Below, piece after piece: positions 1 through 7,893 of a DNA stretch of 64,000 bases (positions are counted from its first letter, which is position 1; each line of letters opens with the position of its first letter). The notes under the pieces were generated by a model, which was not told where the DNA came from, made no database searches, and saw only the letters and a program-made list of their open reading frames with translations. A program made the translations under genes and the position numbers. Source of the DNA: an uncultured Clostridia bacterium (lineage in GTDB: Bacteria > Bacillota > Clostridia > Oscillospirales > Oscillospiraceae); the NCBI GenBank assembly GCA_945877365.1, contig CAMCRV010000002.1, positions 52,192 through 116,191 of the forward strand, written 5' to 3'.

Positions 1-137
1 TGCCCTTCGGCGATGGGAGTGTTCGTATTCTCTTTGACAAGCCCCAGCGAGCGCCGACTCCGGGGCAGGCGGCGGTGCTGTATGCCGGAGATATTGTCCT
101 GGGAGGAGGCACCATCCGCACCGAAACGAAATCATGA
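1..137 (+). CDS. mnmA: tRNA-specific 2-thiouridylase MnmA, C-terminal end only (partial)
   Basis: Only the last ~44 codons are in the window; the reading frame enters from the left edge and stops at TGA 135-137. The translated end contains a [20 protein letters not shown] stretch, typical of the C-terminal beta-barrel of MnmA/TrmU, which thiolates U34 of Lys, Glu and Gln tRNAs using sulfur relayed from a cysteine desulfurase. The catalytic parts lie outside the window, so the call rests on this short tail. It is followed at once by a bidirectional terminator. Confidence 0.8.
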   Translation, partial: PFGDGSVRILFDKPQRAPTPGQAAVLYAGDIVLGGGTIRTETKS

Positions 138-144
138 AAAAGGA

Positions 145-186
145 CAGCACGGAAGGCCGGCTTTAAGGCCTTCCGTGCTGATTTTT
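145..186. terminator. Bidirectional intrinsic terminator
   Basis: A perfect 14-bp stem (145-158 with 167-180) with an 8-nt loop is followed by ATTTTTAT on the + strand and by a T-rich run on the - strand. It separates the end of mnmA from the convergent lipoprotein gene. Confidence 0.9.
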
Positions 187-206
187 ATGTGATTTGATGG
201 AGCCGC

Positions 207-2021
207 TTATCCGGCATAGGCCATAGACTGTGCCAGATACTGCTCCCATGGGAAGGTTTCCCGGGACTTCCGCAGGCCAAAGGCCCGGCGGATTCCGGTG
301 CACAGCGCTTCCAGCTTTCTTTGCATAATGGCTGCGGAAAAGATTTCCCCGTTATTTGGCATCATGGCACAGGCCATCACGGCTCCACGGTCTTCCTTGG
401 GGGAGTTCATGGCCTGACGGTTGGCAAAGGCCATGGTTTCTCCCCGGAGATATTCCTGGGAAACATCCTCCGTGGATTGACCAAAAGCGTATTGGAAGCC
501 GGCTGGGTTCAGAGTATCCCATTGATCCAATGCTACGGACTTGTTCAGGATGATGGTATCCATCAGCTGATAGAGCTGACTGTACAGGGCGTATTCCACC
601 GCATCCCCGGCGGAGATGGCAATGCAGACCCGATTGTTTTCCCAGAACAGAGCACCGCTCAGGCTCTGGGGATTCCCGGATCCCGCAGAAGCCTGTACCT
701 GCCGAACCAGCAGCAGAGTGATTCCCCCAAAGTGCTCCGTCAGAGTTTGCAGCATCTGCCCTGGGTATTGGGAGAGGCAAGCCTCCACCCGATCCAGCTG
801 ATCGGAAAGGACATCCACCAGATGCTCCGGCTCAAGATCATAAACAGGGGAGGACAGGGCGGCAGCTTCCTCATGAATCAGCACTTCCACACCGTAACTG
901 GCGGTGATTTGCTCTGCCTGCGACCGGCAGACCTGAAGCCCTGTCAGATCCGGGTTGTCCCGGCTGTGATAGGGGGCGGCAGCACTGTCCCCGGTTTCGG
1001 CAGGCAATTGTTGGCAGTCCCAGCAGTAGAGAATGAACCGCTGCTCCTGCCGGGTCAGAATGTAAGTATGCCCAAGGTCTGCGGCCTGAATCTGAACGAT
1101 TTGTCCGCAGACAGGCAGAGTCAGGTCGGCAATGCGGCTTCCGGCAGAGAGGTCATACAGTGCTATGGTATAGCCTTCAACCCCAAAGCCTGCCGCTGCC
1201 ACACTGTGGAGGGCGGGAAGAAACCAGAAGCTCTCTGCCTGGATTTCCAGAAGGCTGGGGGACTCCATGGCTCTGCCAAACAGGCATGGCCGGGTAATCC
1301 CATCTGTGATCCGGGCGAAGTACCACTGGGAGCCGGAATAGAACTGAATATCCTGAGATTTCCCTAAAATACTTCCGTCCTCAGCAGAAAGAAACAGTGT
1401 GCTGCCTTCTGCGTCACATTCCAGAACCCGACCGTCAAAGTGGAGACCCCGCAGAGTGATGGGGCTGTTTCCGTTTTCCCGGACAATCCGGTTGATCCCG
1501 GAGCCTAAGTCCAGCTCCCGTACAGCGGTTCCGGCACAATAGTACAGCAACCGCTCATCCGGGGTGAGCAGCGGAGGACTTTCCGCATCCGGCGGGAATG
1601 GAATTCGGCGGATCTCCTGAAAGTCCCTGTCCAGACAGATCAGCTCCCGTTGGCTGGGATACCACAGATGATCGCCTATTATGCAGACGGAAGGGTCATC
1701 CGGTGGAAGGTGAAGATTCAGAGTACAGGAGGCTGCGGCATACAGATTGCTGCCGGTAAGCCGGGTCAGCATGGTGCCATCCTCGGATTCCGAAAAAAGA
1801 AGGACATCTTCTCCCCAGATTTCGAACTGTACATCCGCATGGTTTTCCAGCGGATAGGTCCGCACACAGCCCGTGGCCAGCTCCATGTCGCTGTCGGGCT
1901 GATAATAGCCCACGCTCTGAACCGGCTGGGAGGAAACCACATCCGCAGGTTCCGCATCCCGGGACAGGGCACATCCCGTCAGCAGCAGGCAGGCCAAAAT
2001 GGGGAACAGAAGGCTTCTCAT
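207..2021 (-). CDS. Lipoprotein with beta-propeller-like body and degenerate metallopeptidase-like C-terminus
   Basis: 604 aa. The start at 2021 is chosen because an AGGAG Shine-Dalgarno precedes it and the N-terminus is then a clean lipoprotein signal (hydrophobic stretch then LTGC, Cys17 the lipidated residue). Longer in-frame starts would put the signal peptide inside the protein. Residues ~45-350 hold repeated short beta-strand segments with Trp/Tyr, resembling propeller blades. The last ~200 residues follow the layout of secreted zinc metallopeptidases (an xxHExxH-like segment, then LNP.GF.Y, then SP.EDR). However, the expected YHELYH motif reads YSQLYQ, so metal ligands and catalytic Glu are absent. 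Probably a surface pseudo-enzyme; function unknown. The DUF6472 gene lies immediately upstream, one base away. Confidence 0.75.
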   Translation of the reverse strand: MRSLLFPILACLLLTGCALSRDAEPADVVSSQPVQSVGYYQPDSDMELATGCVRTYPLENHADVQFEIWGEDVLLFSESEDGTMLTRLTGSNLYAAASCTLNLHLPPDDPSVCIIGDHLWYPSQRELICLDRDFQEIRRIPFPPDAESPPLLTPDERLLYYCAGTAVRELDLGSGINRIVRENGNSPITLRGLHFDGRVLECDAEGSTLFLSAEDGSILGKSQDIQFYSGSQWYFARITDGITRPCLFGRAMESPSLLEIQAESFWFLPALHSVAAAGFGVEGYTIALYDLSAGSRIADLTLPVCGQIVQIQAADLGHTYILTRQEQRFILYCWDCQQLPAETGDSAAAPYHSRDNPDLTGLQVCRSQAEQITASYGVEVLIHEEAAALSSPVYDLEPEHLVDVLSDQLDRVEACLSQYPGQMLQTLTEHFGGITLLLVRQVQASAGSGNPQSLSGALFWENNRVCIAISAGDAVEYALYSQLYQLMDTIILNKSVALDQWDTLNPAGFQYAFGQSTEDVSQEYLRGETMAFANRQAMNSPKEDRGAVMACAMMPNNGEIFSAAIMQRKLEALCTGIRRAFGLRKSRETFPWEQYLAQSMAYAG

Positions 2022-2022
2022 A

Positions 2023-2199
2023 TCATTGTCTCCTTGCCAGGGTATAGTCATCACCCTGACGGTAGTAAGGGCAATGCTGATTTGGGGAGCTGATGATACG
2101 GTATACCTCGTCTTCATCCAGATCCATCATGCAGTAGTATTCATCAAACTCCTCATCATAATCATAATACCAGCAGCTGTCGCATTGTGTCGGATCCAT
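2023..2199 (-). CDS. DUF6472 family small cysteine-rich protein
   Basis: 58 aa. ATG at 2199 is preceded by a strong AAAGGAGGTG. The sequence is acidic and Tyr-rich with CDSC near the N-terminus, a YYC and an HCPYY further on, giving four cysteines that could bind metal. The pattern (CxxCxYY...YYCxxDLDEDE...CPYYRxGDxY) matches the small clostridial DUF6472 family of unknown function. It is the first gene of a two-gene unit with the lipoprotein, whose start follows its stop by one base, so the two are probably translated together. Confidence 0.75.
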   Translation of the reverse strand: MDPTQCDSCWYYDYDEEFDEYYCMMDLDEDEVYRIISSPNQHCPYYRQGDDYTLARRQ

Positions 2200-2240
2200 G
2201 GTGCACCTCCTTTCAAACAAGAAATAATTTTTGAATTCGG

Positions 2241-2268
2241 CAAAAAAGGCAGGGAATATCCCTGCCTT
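2241..2268 (-). terminator. Intrinsic terminator after DUF1643 gene
   Basis: On the - strand a 10-bp stem (AAGGCAGGGA with its complement, 3-nt loop) is followed by CTTTTTTG. It ends the leftward operon that starts near 4700. Confidence 0.85.
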
Positions 2269-2280
2269 ACTGAATGGAGT

Positions 2281-2892
2281 TCAGAAGTTCCCAAGATATG
2301 CCGTTACATCAAAGGGTTTCAGCTTCTCGTCTTTACGCAGATACAGGGGGTGATGGGGGTGCCCCTTTTTGGTGACGGCTCCGGCGCAGTACCACTGGGC
2401 ACCGAACTGCTCTCCCAACGCCACCAGATCCCGGACACAGTCCGGCAGATACCGCCGCTTTTCAATGACTGCACCCCATGCCGCCCAGACGGCAGGTTTT
2501 TGGGAGATGGAGAGGATATAACGAAACGCCTCCAGGTTTTCCCTGTGGAGGATTGGGTTGCAGACCTTCTCCATGTCGTCCGGGGAGGTGGCTCGCTGGG
2601 CATAGACATTGAACATGAGGAAGCTGTCAAATCCGTTGCCTAGGGCAATTCGCTCCACGGATTTCAGGGTATTGTCCAGCGCATCGGGGCGGGCAGTGGA
2701 GGGGTTGACCCCAATGCAGATCAGAGGATTCACGCCCCGGGTTCCCAGTATGTACCGGTATTCCGAATAGAAGTTGGGGGCGTAGATCCATTTGGCAATG
2801 TCATAGTCCGCACTTGGCGTATTGGCGGCATCCAGTGCCTGCTGAAAGCGCACCAGCTCCAGCGTATCTGTGGTGCAGCTGGGAATGTGCAT
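2281..2892 (-). CDS. DUF1643 domain-containing protein
   Basis: 203 aa, full-length for the family. Characteristic features are YRYILGTRG, then ICIGVNPSTA, then DNTLKSVERIALGNGFDSFLMFNVY, then a central VWAAWG and a C-terminal GHPHHPLYL. DUF1643 proteins are uncharacterised, sometimes phage-associated, with a nucleoside/DNA-related role often suspected but not shown. The ATG directly follows the TAA of the upstream membrane-protein gene (TAAATG), indicating translational coupling. It is the last gene of a four-gene leftward operon ending at the terminator at 2241-2268. Confidence 0.85.
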   Translation of the reverse strand: MHIPSCTTDTLELVRFQQALDAANTPSADYDIAKWIYAPNFYSEYRYILGTRGVNPLICIGVNPSTARPDALDNTLKSVERIALGNGFDSFLMFNVYAQRATSPDDMEKVCNPILHRENLEAFRYILSISQKPAVWAAWGAVIEKRRYLPDCVRDLVALGEQFGAQWYCAGAVTKKGHPHHPLYLRKDEKLKPFDVTAYLGNF

Positions 2893-3468
2893 TTATTCCA
2901 CCTCCGGATGAGGGAACCACCAGCTCCGGCTGGGGTCGTGGAAGGAACAGCTTTCGGGGTTGGTTCCTGTCTGCCGGCACCAGCCGGCGAAGGCCATGTC
3001 CAGGAAGGGGAAGGTTCCCTCCATGGCGGCAGAGAGTGTCAGGGCAGTGCCGTCAGACAGCTGAAGCTCGATGACGGTGTTTCCGCCGGTGACCACATAC
3101 AGAGACTGCCCCTGAATATCCTCATAGCGGTAGAGCCGGCTCTTCTTGCCAAAGGCGCAGACAAGGAAACTCTCCTGATCATAGAAGATGCCAAAGCCCA
3201 GATAGTAGCCCAGCAGCCACGCGCCCATCACCGCCACCATGCCGCCGCCGAAAAGCAGCACCCTGTCGGAGCCGAAGCCCAGACAGACGGAGAGAATTCC
3301 CAGCACCAGCAGGATTACGCCGAAGCTGCCGTACCGCTTGTTGGCGCGAACTGCCAGACCGGAGCGGTGCTGCACCTTGCTGCGGAACAGCCGACTGAAA
3401 CCCTTGTCCGCCAGAAAACAGAGGCCGAAAACAAGAACGGCAATGACGAGGATACTGAAAACGCCCAT
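2893..3468 (-). CDS. Membrane protein with C-terminal PH-like soluble domain, function unknown
   Basis: 191 aa from the ATG at 3468, which has AAAAGGAGAATTCC in front; an in-frame ATG 24 nt upstream lacks a proper site. One N-terminal transmembrane helix (residues ~3-20) and two more at ~47-90 precede a ~100-residue soluble part beginning FYDQESFLVCAFGKKSRLYRYEDI. The short strands followed by a helix resemble bacterial PH-like domains that sense membrane state. I do not recognise a named family with certainty. It lies between folate cyclo-ligase and DUF1643 in the same operon. Confidence 0.7.
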   Translation of the reverse strand: MGVFSILVIAVLVFGLCFLADKGFSRLFRSKVQHRSGLAVRANKRYGSFGVILLVLGILSVCLGFGSDRVLLFGGGMVAVMGAWLLGYYLGFGIFYDQESFLVCAFGKKSRLYRYEDIQGQSLYVVTGGNTVIELQLSDGTALTLSAAMEGTFPFLDMAFAGWCRQTGTNPESCSFHDPSRSWWFPHPEVE

Positions 3469-3482
3469 GGAATTCTCCTTTT

Positions 3483-4016
3483 TTACTCCCATAGCACCCG
3501 GTCTGCCGGGTGGTCAAATTGATTTGTCTCCAAGTGCTCCACCATTTGAAAGTCATAGCACAGGGCGATGGTGGGATGCTCCGTCTCCCGGGACAGGAAA
3601 CGGTCATAAAATCCACCGCCATAGCCCAGCCGATTCCCGGAATGGTCAAAGGCAAGCCCGGGAAGAATGACCAGCGCGGTGGGATCTTCGGCCGGGGGAC
3701 AGAAGGGGGCAGGCTCCCGGATTCCCCGGTAGCCCGGAACCGTATCCGCCAAAGAGTCAATGAAAAAGAACCGCATCTGCCCGTTGGCAACCCGGGGAAG
3801 GGCCACCCGTTTTCCCTGCGCCAGAGCAGCTTTCAGCAGGGGAAGCAGGCGAACCTCCTGGTTGAAAGGGTAATAGCCATAGATTGCAATTGCCTGCCGG
3901 TAGGCCGGCTCCTTTTCCAGCCGGGATACCAGAATCCGGCTGCGCCGTATAATCTCCGACTCCGGCAGGGCTTCCTTCTGCTGCCGGATCAACCTGCGCA
4001 GCTGCTGCTTAGTCAT
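3483..4016 (-). CDS. 5-formyltetrahydrofolate cyclo-ligase
   Basis: 177 aa. Converts 5-formyl-THF to 5,10-methenyl-THF with ATP, clearing an inhibitory folate and returning it to the one-carbon pool. Family marks are the N-terminal basic helix (MTKQQLRRLIRQQKEAL), IAIYGYYPFNQEV, KRVALPRV, and the C-terminal LPGLAFDHSGNRLGYGGGFYDRFL nucleotide/folate-binding region. The start at 4016 is inside the end of the upstream regulator gene (ATGACTAA overlap), so translation is probably coupled. Its length is slightly below the usual 180-200. Confidence 0.9.
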   Translation of the reverse strand: MTKQQLRRLIRQQKEALPESEIIRRSRILVSRLEKEPAYRQAIAIYGYYPFNQEVRLLPLLKAALAQGKRVALPRVANGQMRFFFIDSLADTVPGYRGIREPAPFCPPAEDPTALVILPGLAFDHSGNRLGYGGGFYDRFLSRETEHPTIALCYDFQMVEHLETNQFDHPADRVLWE

Positions 4017-4662
4017 CGGTTTGCAACTCCTGCTTGGGAACCCGGAACAGCCGGAACCACAGGGTGATGGCAATTTCCCCGGGAATTCCCAGCAGAAACA
4101 GCTTCCACATCTGGAAATGCAGGAACAGCAGGAAGGACAGATATAGAGCCAGAAGGGTGCTCCATACGATTACGGAGATCAGCACCCGGTTCCACCGGAA
4201 ATCCCGCCACGCAGAGCGCAGACTCAGCAGCACGATGGCATTGATGGGAATGGCATAAATGAAGGCAATCCAGCTGCAGGGAATTCCAAAGGAGGAGATT
4301 ACCACAAAAAACAGCAGGGCGATGAACCACACCAGAGTGCTGGACAGCGCCAGAATCACATTTTTGTTGGCCTTGCGTTTCAGAGCCTTTTCCGAAACCT
4401 GGGACATGGCCTTTTCCAGACTGCCCGGATTACCGGGCAGGGCGTTGGGGTCAGACAGAAGATCGTCGACGGAGACCTCGAACAGCTCTGACAGCTGCAC
4501 CAGTGTCAGAATATCCGGCATGGAGTCTCCCCGTTCCCATTTAGAGACAGCTTTATCGGAATAATTCAGCTTCTCTGCCAGTCCAACCTGAGTCAGTCCT
4601 GCATTCTTTCGCTGAAGTGCAATGTTGGTGCCGATTTGGCGCTTCAGTTTTTCCAGATCCAT
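4009..4662 (-). CDS. XRE-family HTH regulator with C-terminal membrane domain
   Basis: 217 aa. Residues ~8-62 are a Cro/CI-type helix-turn-helix (LTQVGLAEKLNYSDKAVSKWERGDSMPDI). A linker follows, then four hydrophobic helices from residue ~100 to the end. This soluble HTH plus membrane anchor layout is common in Clostridia and suggests a regulator tethered to the membrane; the signal is unknown. It heads the leftward operon with the folate cyclo-ligase, whose start overlaps its stop. A promoter is visible upstream. Confidence 0.85.
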   Translation of the reverse strand: MDLEKLKRQIGTNIALQRKNAGLTQVGLAEKLNYSDKAVSKWERGDSMPDILTLVQLSELFEVSVDDLLSDPNALPGNPGSLEKAMSQVSEKALKRKANKNVILALSSTLVWFIALLFFVVISSFGIPCSWIAFIYAIPINAIVLLSLRSAWRDFRWNRVLISVIVWSTLLALYLSFLLFLHFQMWKLFLLGIPGEIAITLWFRLFRVPKQELQTDD

Positions 4663-4691
4663 GGTATTCCTCCGAGTCTGTAATCTCTCTT

Positions 4692-4720
4692 ATTCTAGCA
4701 CAGGATGGCGGTTAATGCAA
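4692..4720 (-). promoter_or_regulatory. SigA-type promoter of the XRE-membrane operon
   Basis: On the - strand TTGCAT, 17 nt, TAGAAT, about 30 nt upstream of the ATG at 4662. Confidence 0.7.
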
Positions 4721-4722
4721 AT

Positions 4723-4747
4723 AAAAAAGCTGCCGTCGGGACGGCAG
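4723..4747 (-). terminator. Second tandem terminator downstream of the BlaI-like gene
   Basis: On the - strand CTGCCGT pairs with ACGGCAG and is followed by CTTTTTTATT. It lies just upstream of the XRE-operon promoter and would insulate it. Confidence 0.75.
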
Positions 4748-4764
4748 AAAAGCCGGAAAATACG

Positions 4765-4792
4765 GAAAAGCCGAAGCCCCGGGGCTTCGGCT
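4765..4792 (-). terminator. Intrinsic terminator of the BlaI-like gene
   Basis: A 24-nt fully self-complementary stretch at 4769-4792 (AGCCGAAGCCCC and its complement) is followed on the - strand by TTTT. It sits 7 nt past the BlaI-like stop codon. Confidence 0.75.
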
Positions 4793-4798
4793 GAAACA

Positions 4799-5167
4799 CT
4801 ACGCTTTTTTCTCCTGAATCATGCGGGAAACCGCTTCCAGATCCTGGGTGGTGATTTCAGGACGGTTCAGCAGAGCGGCAAACAGTCCCTGAATCTGGGG
4901 TTTGTACCTGTGGGAGAAAATGGTATTGGCAAAATACTCCTCCCGTGTCATGGTAGGAATAAATAAACGACCATAGGTCTTGCTGCGCTTTACCAGTCCG
5001 GCTTCCCGGATGGCCTCCTTTTGCAGCAGTCCGTTGAGAAGAATATGGACAGAGCTGTCCTTCCAGCTCTTTTCTTCCGAGCTGGCAAGCAGGTCAGAAC
5101 GAGACATTGGAACCTTCTTCTCCCAAAGGACATCCATGATTTCCATTTCACTTTTTGTCAATTCCAT
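4799..5167 (-). CDS. BlaI/MecI/CopY-family transcriptional repressor
   Basis: 122 aa, full-length for the family. The N-terminal winged helix (LTKSEMEIMDVLWEKKVPMSRSDLL, then SVHILLNGLLQKEAI) and the C-terminal dimerisation helices match penicillinase-repressor proteins. In classical systems BlaI represses a beta-lactamase or copper operon and is cleaved through BlaR1/MecR1. Here no BlaR1-like sensor or target gene is adjacent; the gene is monocistronic with its own promoter and tandem terminators, so it may act elsewhere and respond to another signal. TAGCTC and an AGGTGAGC-type ribosome site precede the start. Confidence 0.85.
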   Translation of the reverse strand: MELTKSEMEIMDVLWEKKVPMSRSDLLASSEEKSWKDSSVHILLNGLLQKEAIREAGLVKRSKTYGRLFIPTMTREEYFANTIFSHRYKPQIQGLFAALLNRPEITTQDLEAVSRMIQEKKA

Positions 5168-5198
5168 GATTAGCTCACCTCGCCTTCTGTTGCGGATT

Positions 5199-5227
5199 AT
5201 TATACCTCAATTTACAGAATTTGTCAA
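5199..5227 (-). promoter_or_regulatory. Strong SigA promoter of the BlaI-like gene
   Basis: Consensus TTGACA, 17 nt, TATAAT on the - strand. The spacer contains TTACAG next to TGTCAA, a loose inverted repeat that might be an autoregulatory BlaI site, but no clean TACA-TGTA operator is present. Confidence 0.85.
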
Positions 5228-5378
5228 TTCAAAACGATAGAAAAATTGCAAAAAACTATATTTTCTGATAAAGCGAGGGTACTGAGGAATGAAAATTGTT
5301 TTATGAGTGTGAGAAAGACTATGACCTGACCGAAAACCTGCATTTTTCTGCCGGCGATGAACAGACTGTGAAACACTG

Positions 5379-6233
5379 TCATTCGGGGAAGAAATCCCGC
5401 AGATTCTTCCGGACTTCCGAAAGGTCTGCCGCCAGCACGCACATTTTGTCAATGGTTCTGTAGCGGTAGGTTCCTTCCGCCGGGATGCAGCGGCTGGTTA
5501 TGCTGCTGCGGTGAAGTATGGGAAACAGATCTAAGGCCAGCTGAACCACCTGCCCGGTTTCCATATCCGTGGACAGCATGGGCAGAGCCTGATTCATTAC
5601 GGAAAGAAGGGTGGGCAGGCTGGCCTGCCGCTGCGCCTGAAGCAGGGAGTGAAGGAGCTTGCGCTGGCGGCCTGTCCGGCTGAAATCTCCGTCGGAATCC
5701 AGATCCCGGATCCGGACATAGGCCAGAGCCTGCAGCCCATTGAGGGTATGGAGCCCCTCGGTCAGGCTCCCTCCCGTGGCGGTGTTGACAGCCTGAGCCT
5801 CATCGGCGCGCAGCTGGACGGTTACACCGCCCAGGGCGTCAATCACCTGGGGAAACTGGGAAAAGTCCACTTCAAATACCCCCTCCGGCTGCAGTCCCAG
5901 ATTTTTATGCAGTGTCTTTTTCAACAAAGCCGTTCCGCCGAAGGCGTAGGCTGCATTGAGCCGGTTCCAGCCATAGCCGGGAATGGCGACATAGAGATCC
6001 CGCAGAATGGAGGTCATCACAATTTCCTTTTTGCCAGGGCAGAAGGAGCAGAGGATCATGCTGTCGGATCGGGCGTTTTTTTCTCCGGGGCGCCGATCCA
6101 GACCTACCAGCAGAATGTGTCTCCAGCCGTTCCTGGGGGTCTCGCCCCCTGCGGCATAACCGGGAAACGCAAGAGAAATACACAGAACGCAGCAAAGCAT
6201 CAGCACAGCCGACAGCCGGAATAGTCGATTCAC
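5379..6233 (-). CDS. LytR-CpsA-Psr (LCP) family protein
   Basis: 284 aa with an N-terminal signal/anchor (residues ~5-28 ending near GYAAGG). LCP proteins transfer lipid-linked glycopolymers such as teichoic acids to peptidoglycan outside the membrane. The hallmarks are present in order: ILLVGLDRRPGEKNARSDSM (Asp/Arg pyrophosphate binding), SILRDLYVAIPGYGWNRLNAAYA, IDALGGVTV, LNGLQALAYVRIRD and DFSRTGRQRKLL. It stands alone and is transcribed away from rarA. The 145 bp between its stop and the BlaI promoter hold no gene I can see. Confidence 0.9.
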   Translation of the reverse strand: MNRLFRLSAVLMLCCVLCISLAFPGYAAGGETPRNGWRHILLVGLDRRPGEKNARSDSMILCSFCPGKKEIVMTSILRDLYVAIPGYGWNRLNAAYAFGGTALLKKTLHKNLGLQPEGVFEVDFSQFPQVIDALGGVTVQLRADEAQAVNTATGGSLTEGLHTLNGLQALAYVRIRDLDSDGDFSRTGRQRKLLHSLLQAQRQASLPTLLSVMNQALPMLSTDMETGQVVQLALDLFPILHRSSITSRCIPAEGTYRYRTIDKMCVLAADLSEVRKNLRDFFPE

Positions 6234-6358
6234 AGTTCATCTCTCCCCAATGATCGTATGTATACAGTGTGTCCCACATTCGGGAAAAAAATCACGAGCA
6301 TCCTTGCGAACAAATTTTTGTATTATCAAAAAATAGGGATGCATTTTTCCGGGTACTG

Positions 6359-6367
6359 TGGTATAAT
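6359..6367 (+). promoter_or_regulatory. Extended -10 promoter of rarA
   Basis: TGGTATAAT ends 22 nt before the rarA ATG; there is no good -35 at 16-18 nt, so the TGn extension probably compensates. The same TGGTATAAT or TGGTATACT motif recurs at several genes in the window. Confidence 0.65.
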
Positions 6368-6389
6368 TGGGAAAAAGGAGGTGGCGCGG

Positions 6390-7649
6390 ATGTACCAGCC
6401 CCTGGCAGATCTTCTGCGGCCCCAGACTCTGGATGAGGTCTACGGGCAGGAGCATATTCTGGGAGAGGGAGCCATCTTGCGGCGGCTGATCGACTCCGGG
6501 AATATTCCCAATATGGTGTTTTACGGCCCCAGCGGCACGGGGAAAACCACGGTCGCCAATATCATTGCCAAACAGACCAACCGCACGCTGTACAAGCTCA
6601 ATGCCACTACAGCTTCCACGGCGGATATCAAGGAAATCGTCTCTCAGCTGGATACCTTTCTGGCCCCCAACGGTGTGCTTCTCTATCTGGATGAGATTCA
6701 GTCCTTTAATAAAAAGCAGCAACAGTCCCTGTTGGAGCATATTGAAAACGGCAAAATCACCCTGATCGCCTCCACCACGGAGAATCCCTATTTCTATGTG
6801 TTCAATGCCATTCTCAGCCGGTCTACGGTGTTTGAATTCAAGCAGATCGATGCCGCCGCCGCGCTGAAGGCGGTGAAGCGGGCGGTTGCCTACATGGAGC
6901 AGCGCACTGCCCTGAAGGCCTCGGCCGAGGAAGGAGCACTGGAATACATCGCCGGCTGCTGCGGCGGAGACATTCGCAAGGCTCTGAATGCAGTGGAGGT
7001 GCTGTTTTCCGCCGGACAGCCGGAAAACGGGATTCTGCCCCTGACATTGGAGGATGCCAGGGCTGTCACCCAGAAAAGCGCCATCCGCGCCGACCGGGAC
7101 GGAGACAACTATTATGATCTGCTTTCCGCTCTGCAAAAGTCCATCCGCGGCTCCGACCCGGATGCCGCCTGCCATTATCTGGCCCGGCTGCTGGAGGCCG
7201 GGCAGCTGCCCTCCGCCTGCCGCCGTCTGATGGTGATTGCGGCGGAGGATGTGGGGCTGGCCTTTCCCCAGATCATTCCCATTGTCAAGGCGGCGGTGGA
7301 TATGGCTCTGATGCTGGGAATGCCGGAGGCTCGTATCCCGTTGGGAGATGCCGCCGTTCTCATGGCCACCAGCCCCAAGTCCAATTCCGGTCATATCGCC
7401 CTGGATGCTGCGCTGGCGGATATCCGCAAGGGAAAGTCCGGGGATTTCCCCCGGCATCTGCAAAATGTCCACGCCGATTCCTATACCATGGAACGGGAGC
7501 AGGGGTATCTGTATCCCCATAATTACCCGAATCATTGGGTAAAGCAGCAATATCTGCCGGATGAGCTGGTGGGAACCCACTATTATGAATACGGCCCTAA
7601 CAAGCTGGAGCAGGCGGCCAAGCAGTATTGGGATGCCATCAAAAAGTAG
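6390..7649 (+). CDS. rarA: Replication-associated recombination protein A (RarA/MgsA), clamp-loader-like AAA+ ATPase
   Basis: 419 aa. RarA acts at stalled replication forks. Walker A GPSGTGKTT lies at ~47-55 and Walker B LLYLDEIQSFNKKQQ at ~95-110, followed by sensor motifs and the MgsA C-terminal helical domain (SDPDAACHYLARLLEAGQLP, LVIAAEDVGLAFP, the HW near the end). The ATG at 6390 is chosen because AAAGGAGGTG precedes it and the protein then starts MYQPLADLLRPQTLDEVYGQ as in homologues; in-frame ATGs upstream precede the promoter. A DUF951 gene follows 15 bp downstream. Confidence 0.93.
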   Translation: MYQPLADLLRPQTLDEVYGQEHILGEGAILRRLIDSGNIPNMVFYGPSGTGKTTVANIIAKQTNRTLYKLNATTASTADIKEIVSQLDTFLAPNGVLLYLDEIQSFNKKQQQSLLEHIENGKITLIASTTENPYFYVFNAILSRSTVFEFKQIDAAAALKAVKRAVAYMEQRTALKASAEEGALEYIAGCCGGDIRKALNAVEVLFSAGQPENGILPLTLEDARAVTQKSAIRADRDGDNYYDLLSALQKSIRGSDPDAACHYLARLLEAGQLPSACRRLMVIAAEDVGLAFPQIIPIVKAAVDMALMLGMPEARIPLGDAAVLMATSPKSNSGHIALDAALADIRKGKSGDFPRHLQNVHADSYTMEREQGYLYPHNYPNHWVKQQYLPDELVGTHYYEYGPNKLEQAAKQYWDAIKK

Positions 7650-7664
7650 AACAGGAGACTTTCC

Positions 7665-7853
7665 ATGGATATTCGTGTCAATGATATTCTCACCATGAAA
7701 AAGGCCCATCCCTGCGGGGAGAAGCGGTGGCTGGTGCTGCGCACCGGGGCGGACTTTCGTCTGCGGTGCATGGGCTGCGGCCATGAGCTGATGACCCCCC
7801 GGTTCAAGGCGGAAAAAAACATCCGGGCGGTGGAACGCCCGGCAGGAGAGTAA
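7665..7853 (+). CDS. DUF951 family protein
   Basis: 62 aa. Matches the compact DUF951 pattern: MDIRVNDILTMKKAHPCGE, then RWLVLRTGADFRLRCMGCGHELM, then a basic C-terminus. The HPCG and CMGC cysteines could form a small zinc site. In Firmicutes the gene often lies near replication or chromosome-partition genes; here it directly follows rarA and is probably cotranscribed. Function unknown. Confidence 0.88.
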   Translation: MDIRVNDILTMKKAHPCGEKRWLVLRTGADFRLRCMGCGHELMTPRFKAEKNIRAVERPAGE

Positions 7854-7860
7854 CATTTAC

Positions 7861-7884
7861 CCCGGAGGCTGCGGCCTCCGGGGC
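7861..7884. terminator. Hairpin between convergent genes
   Basis: A 10-bp GC-rich stem (CCCCGGAGGC with its complement, short loop) lies between DUF951 (+) and the membrane protein (-). It lacks a strong T tract, so terminator strength is uncertain. Confidence 0.6.
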
Positions 7885-7893
7885 ATCTGCGTG

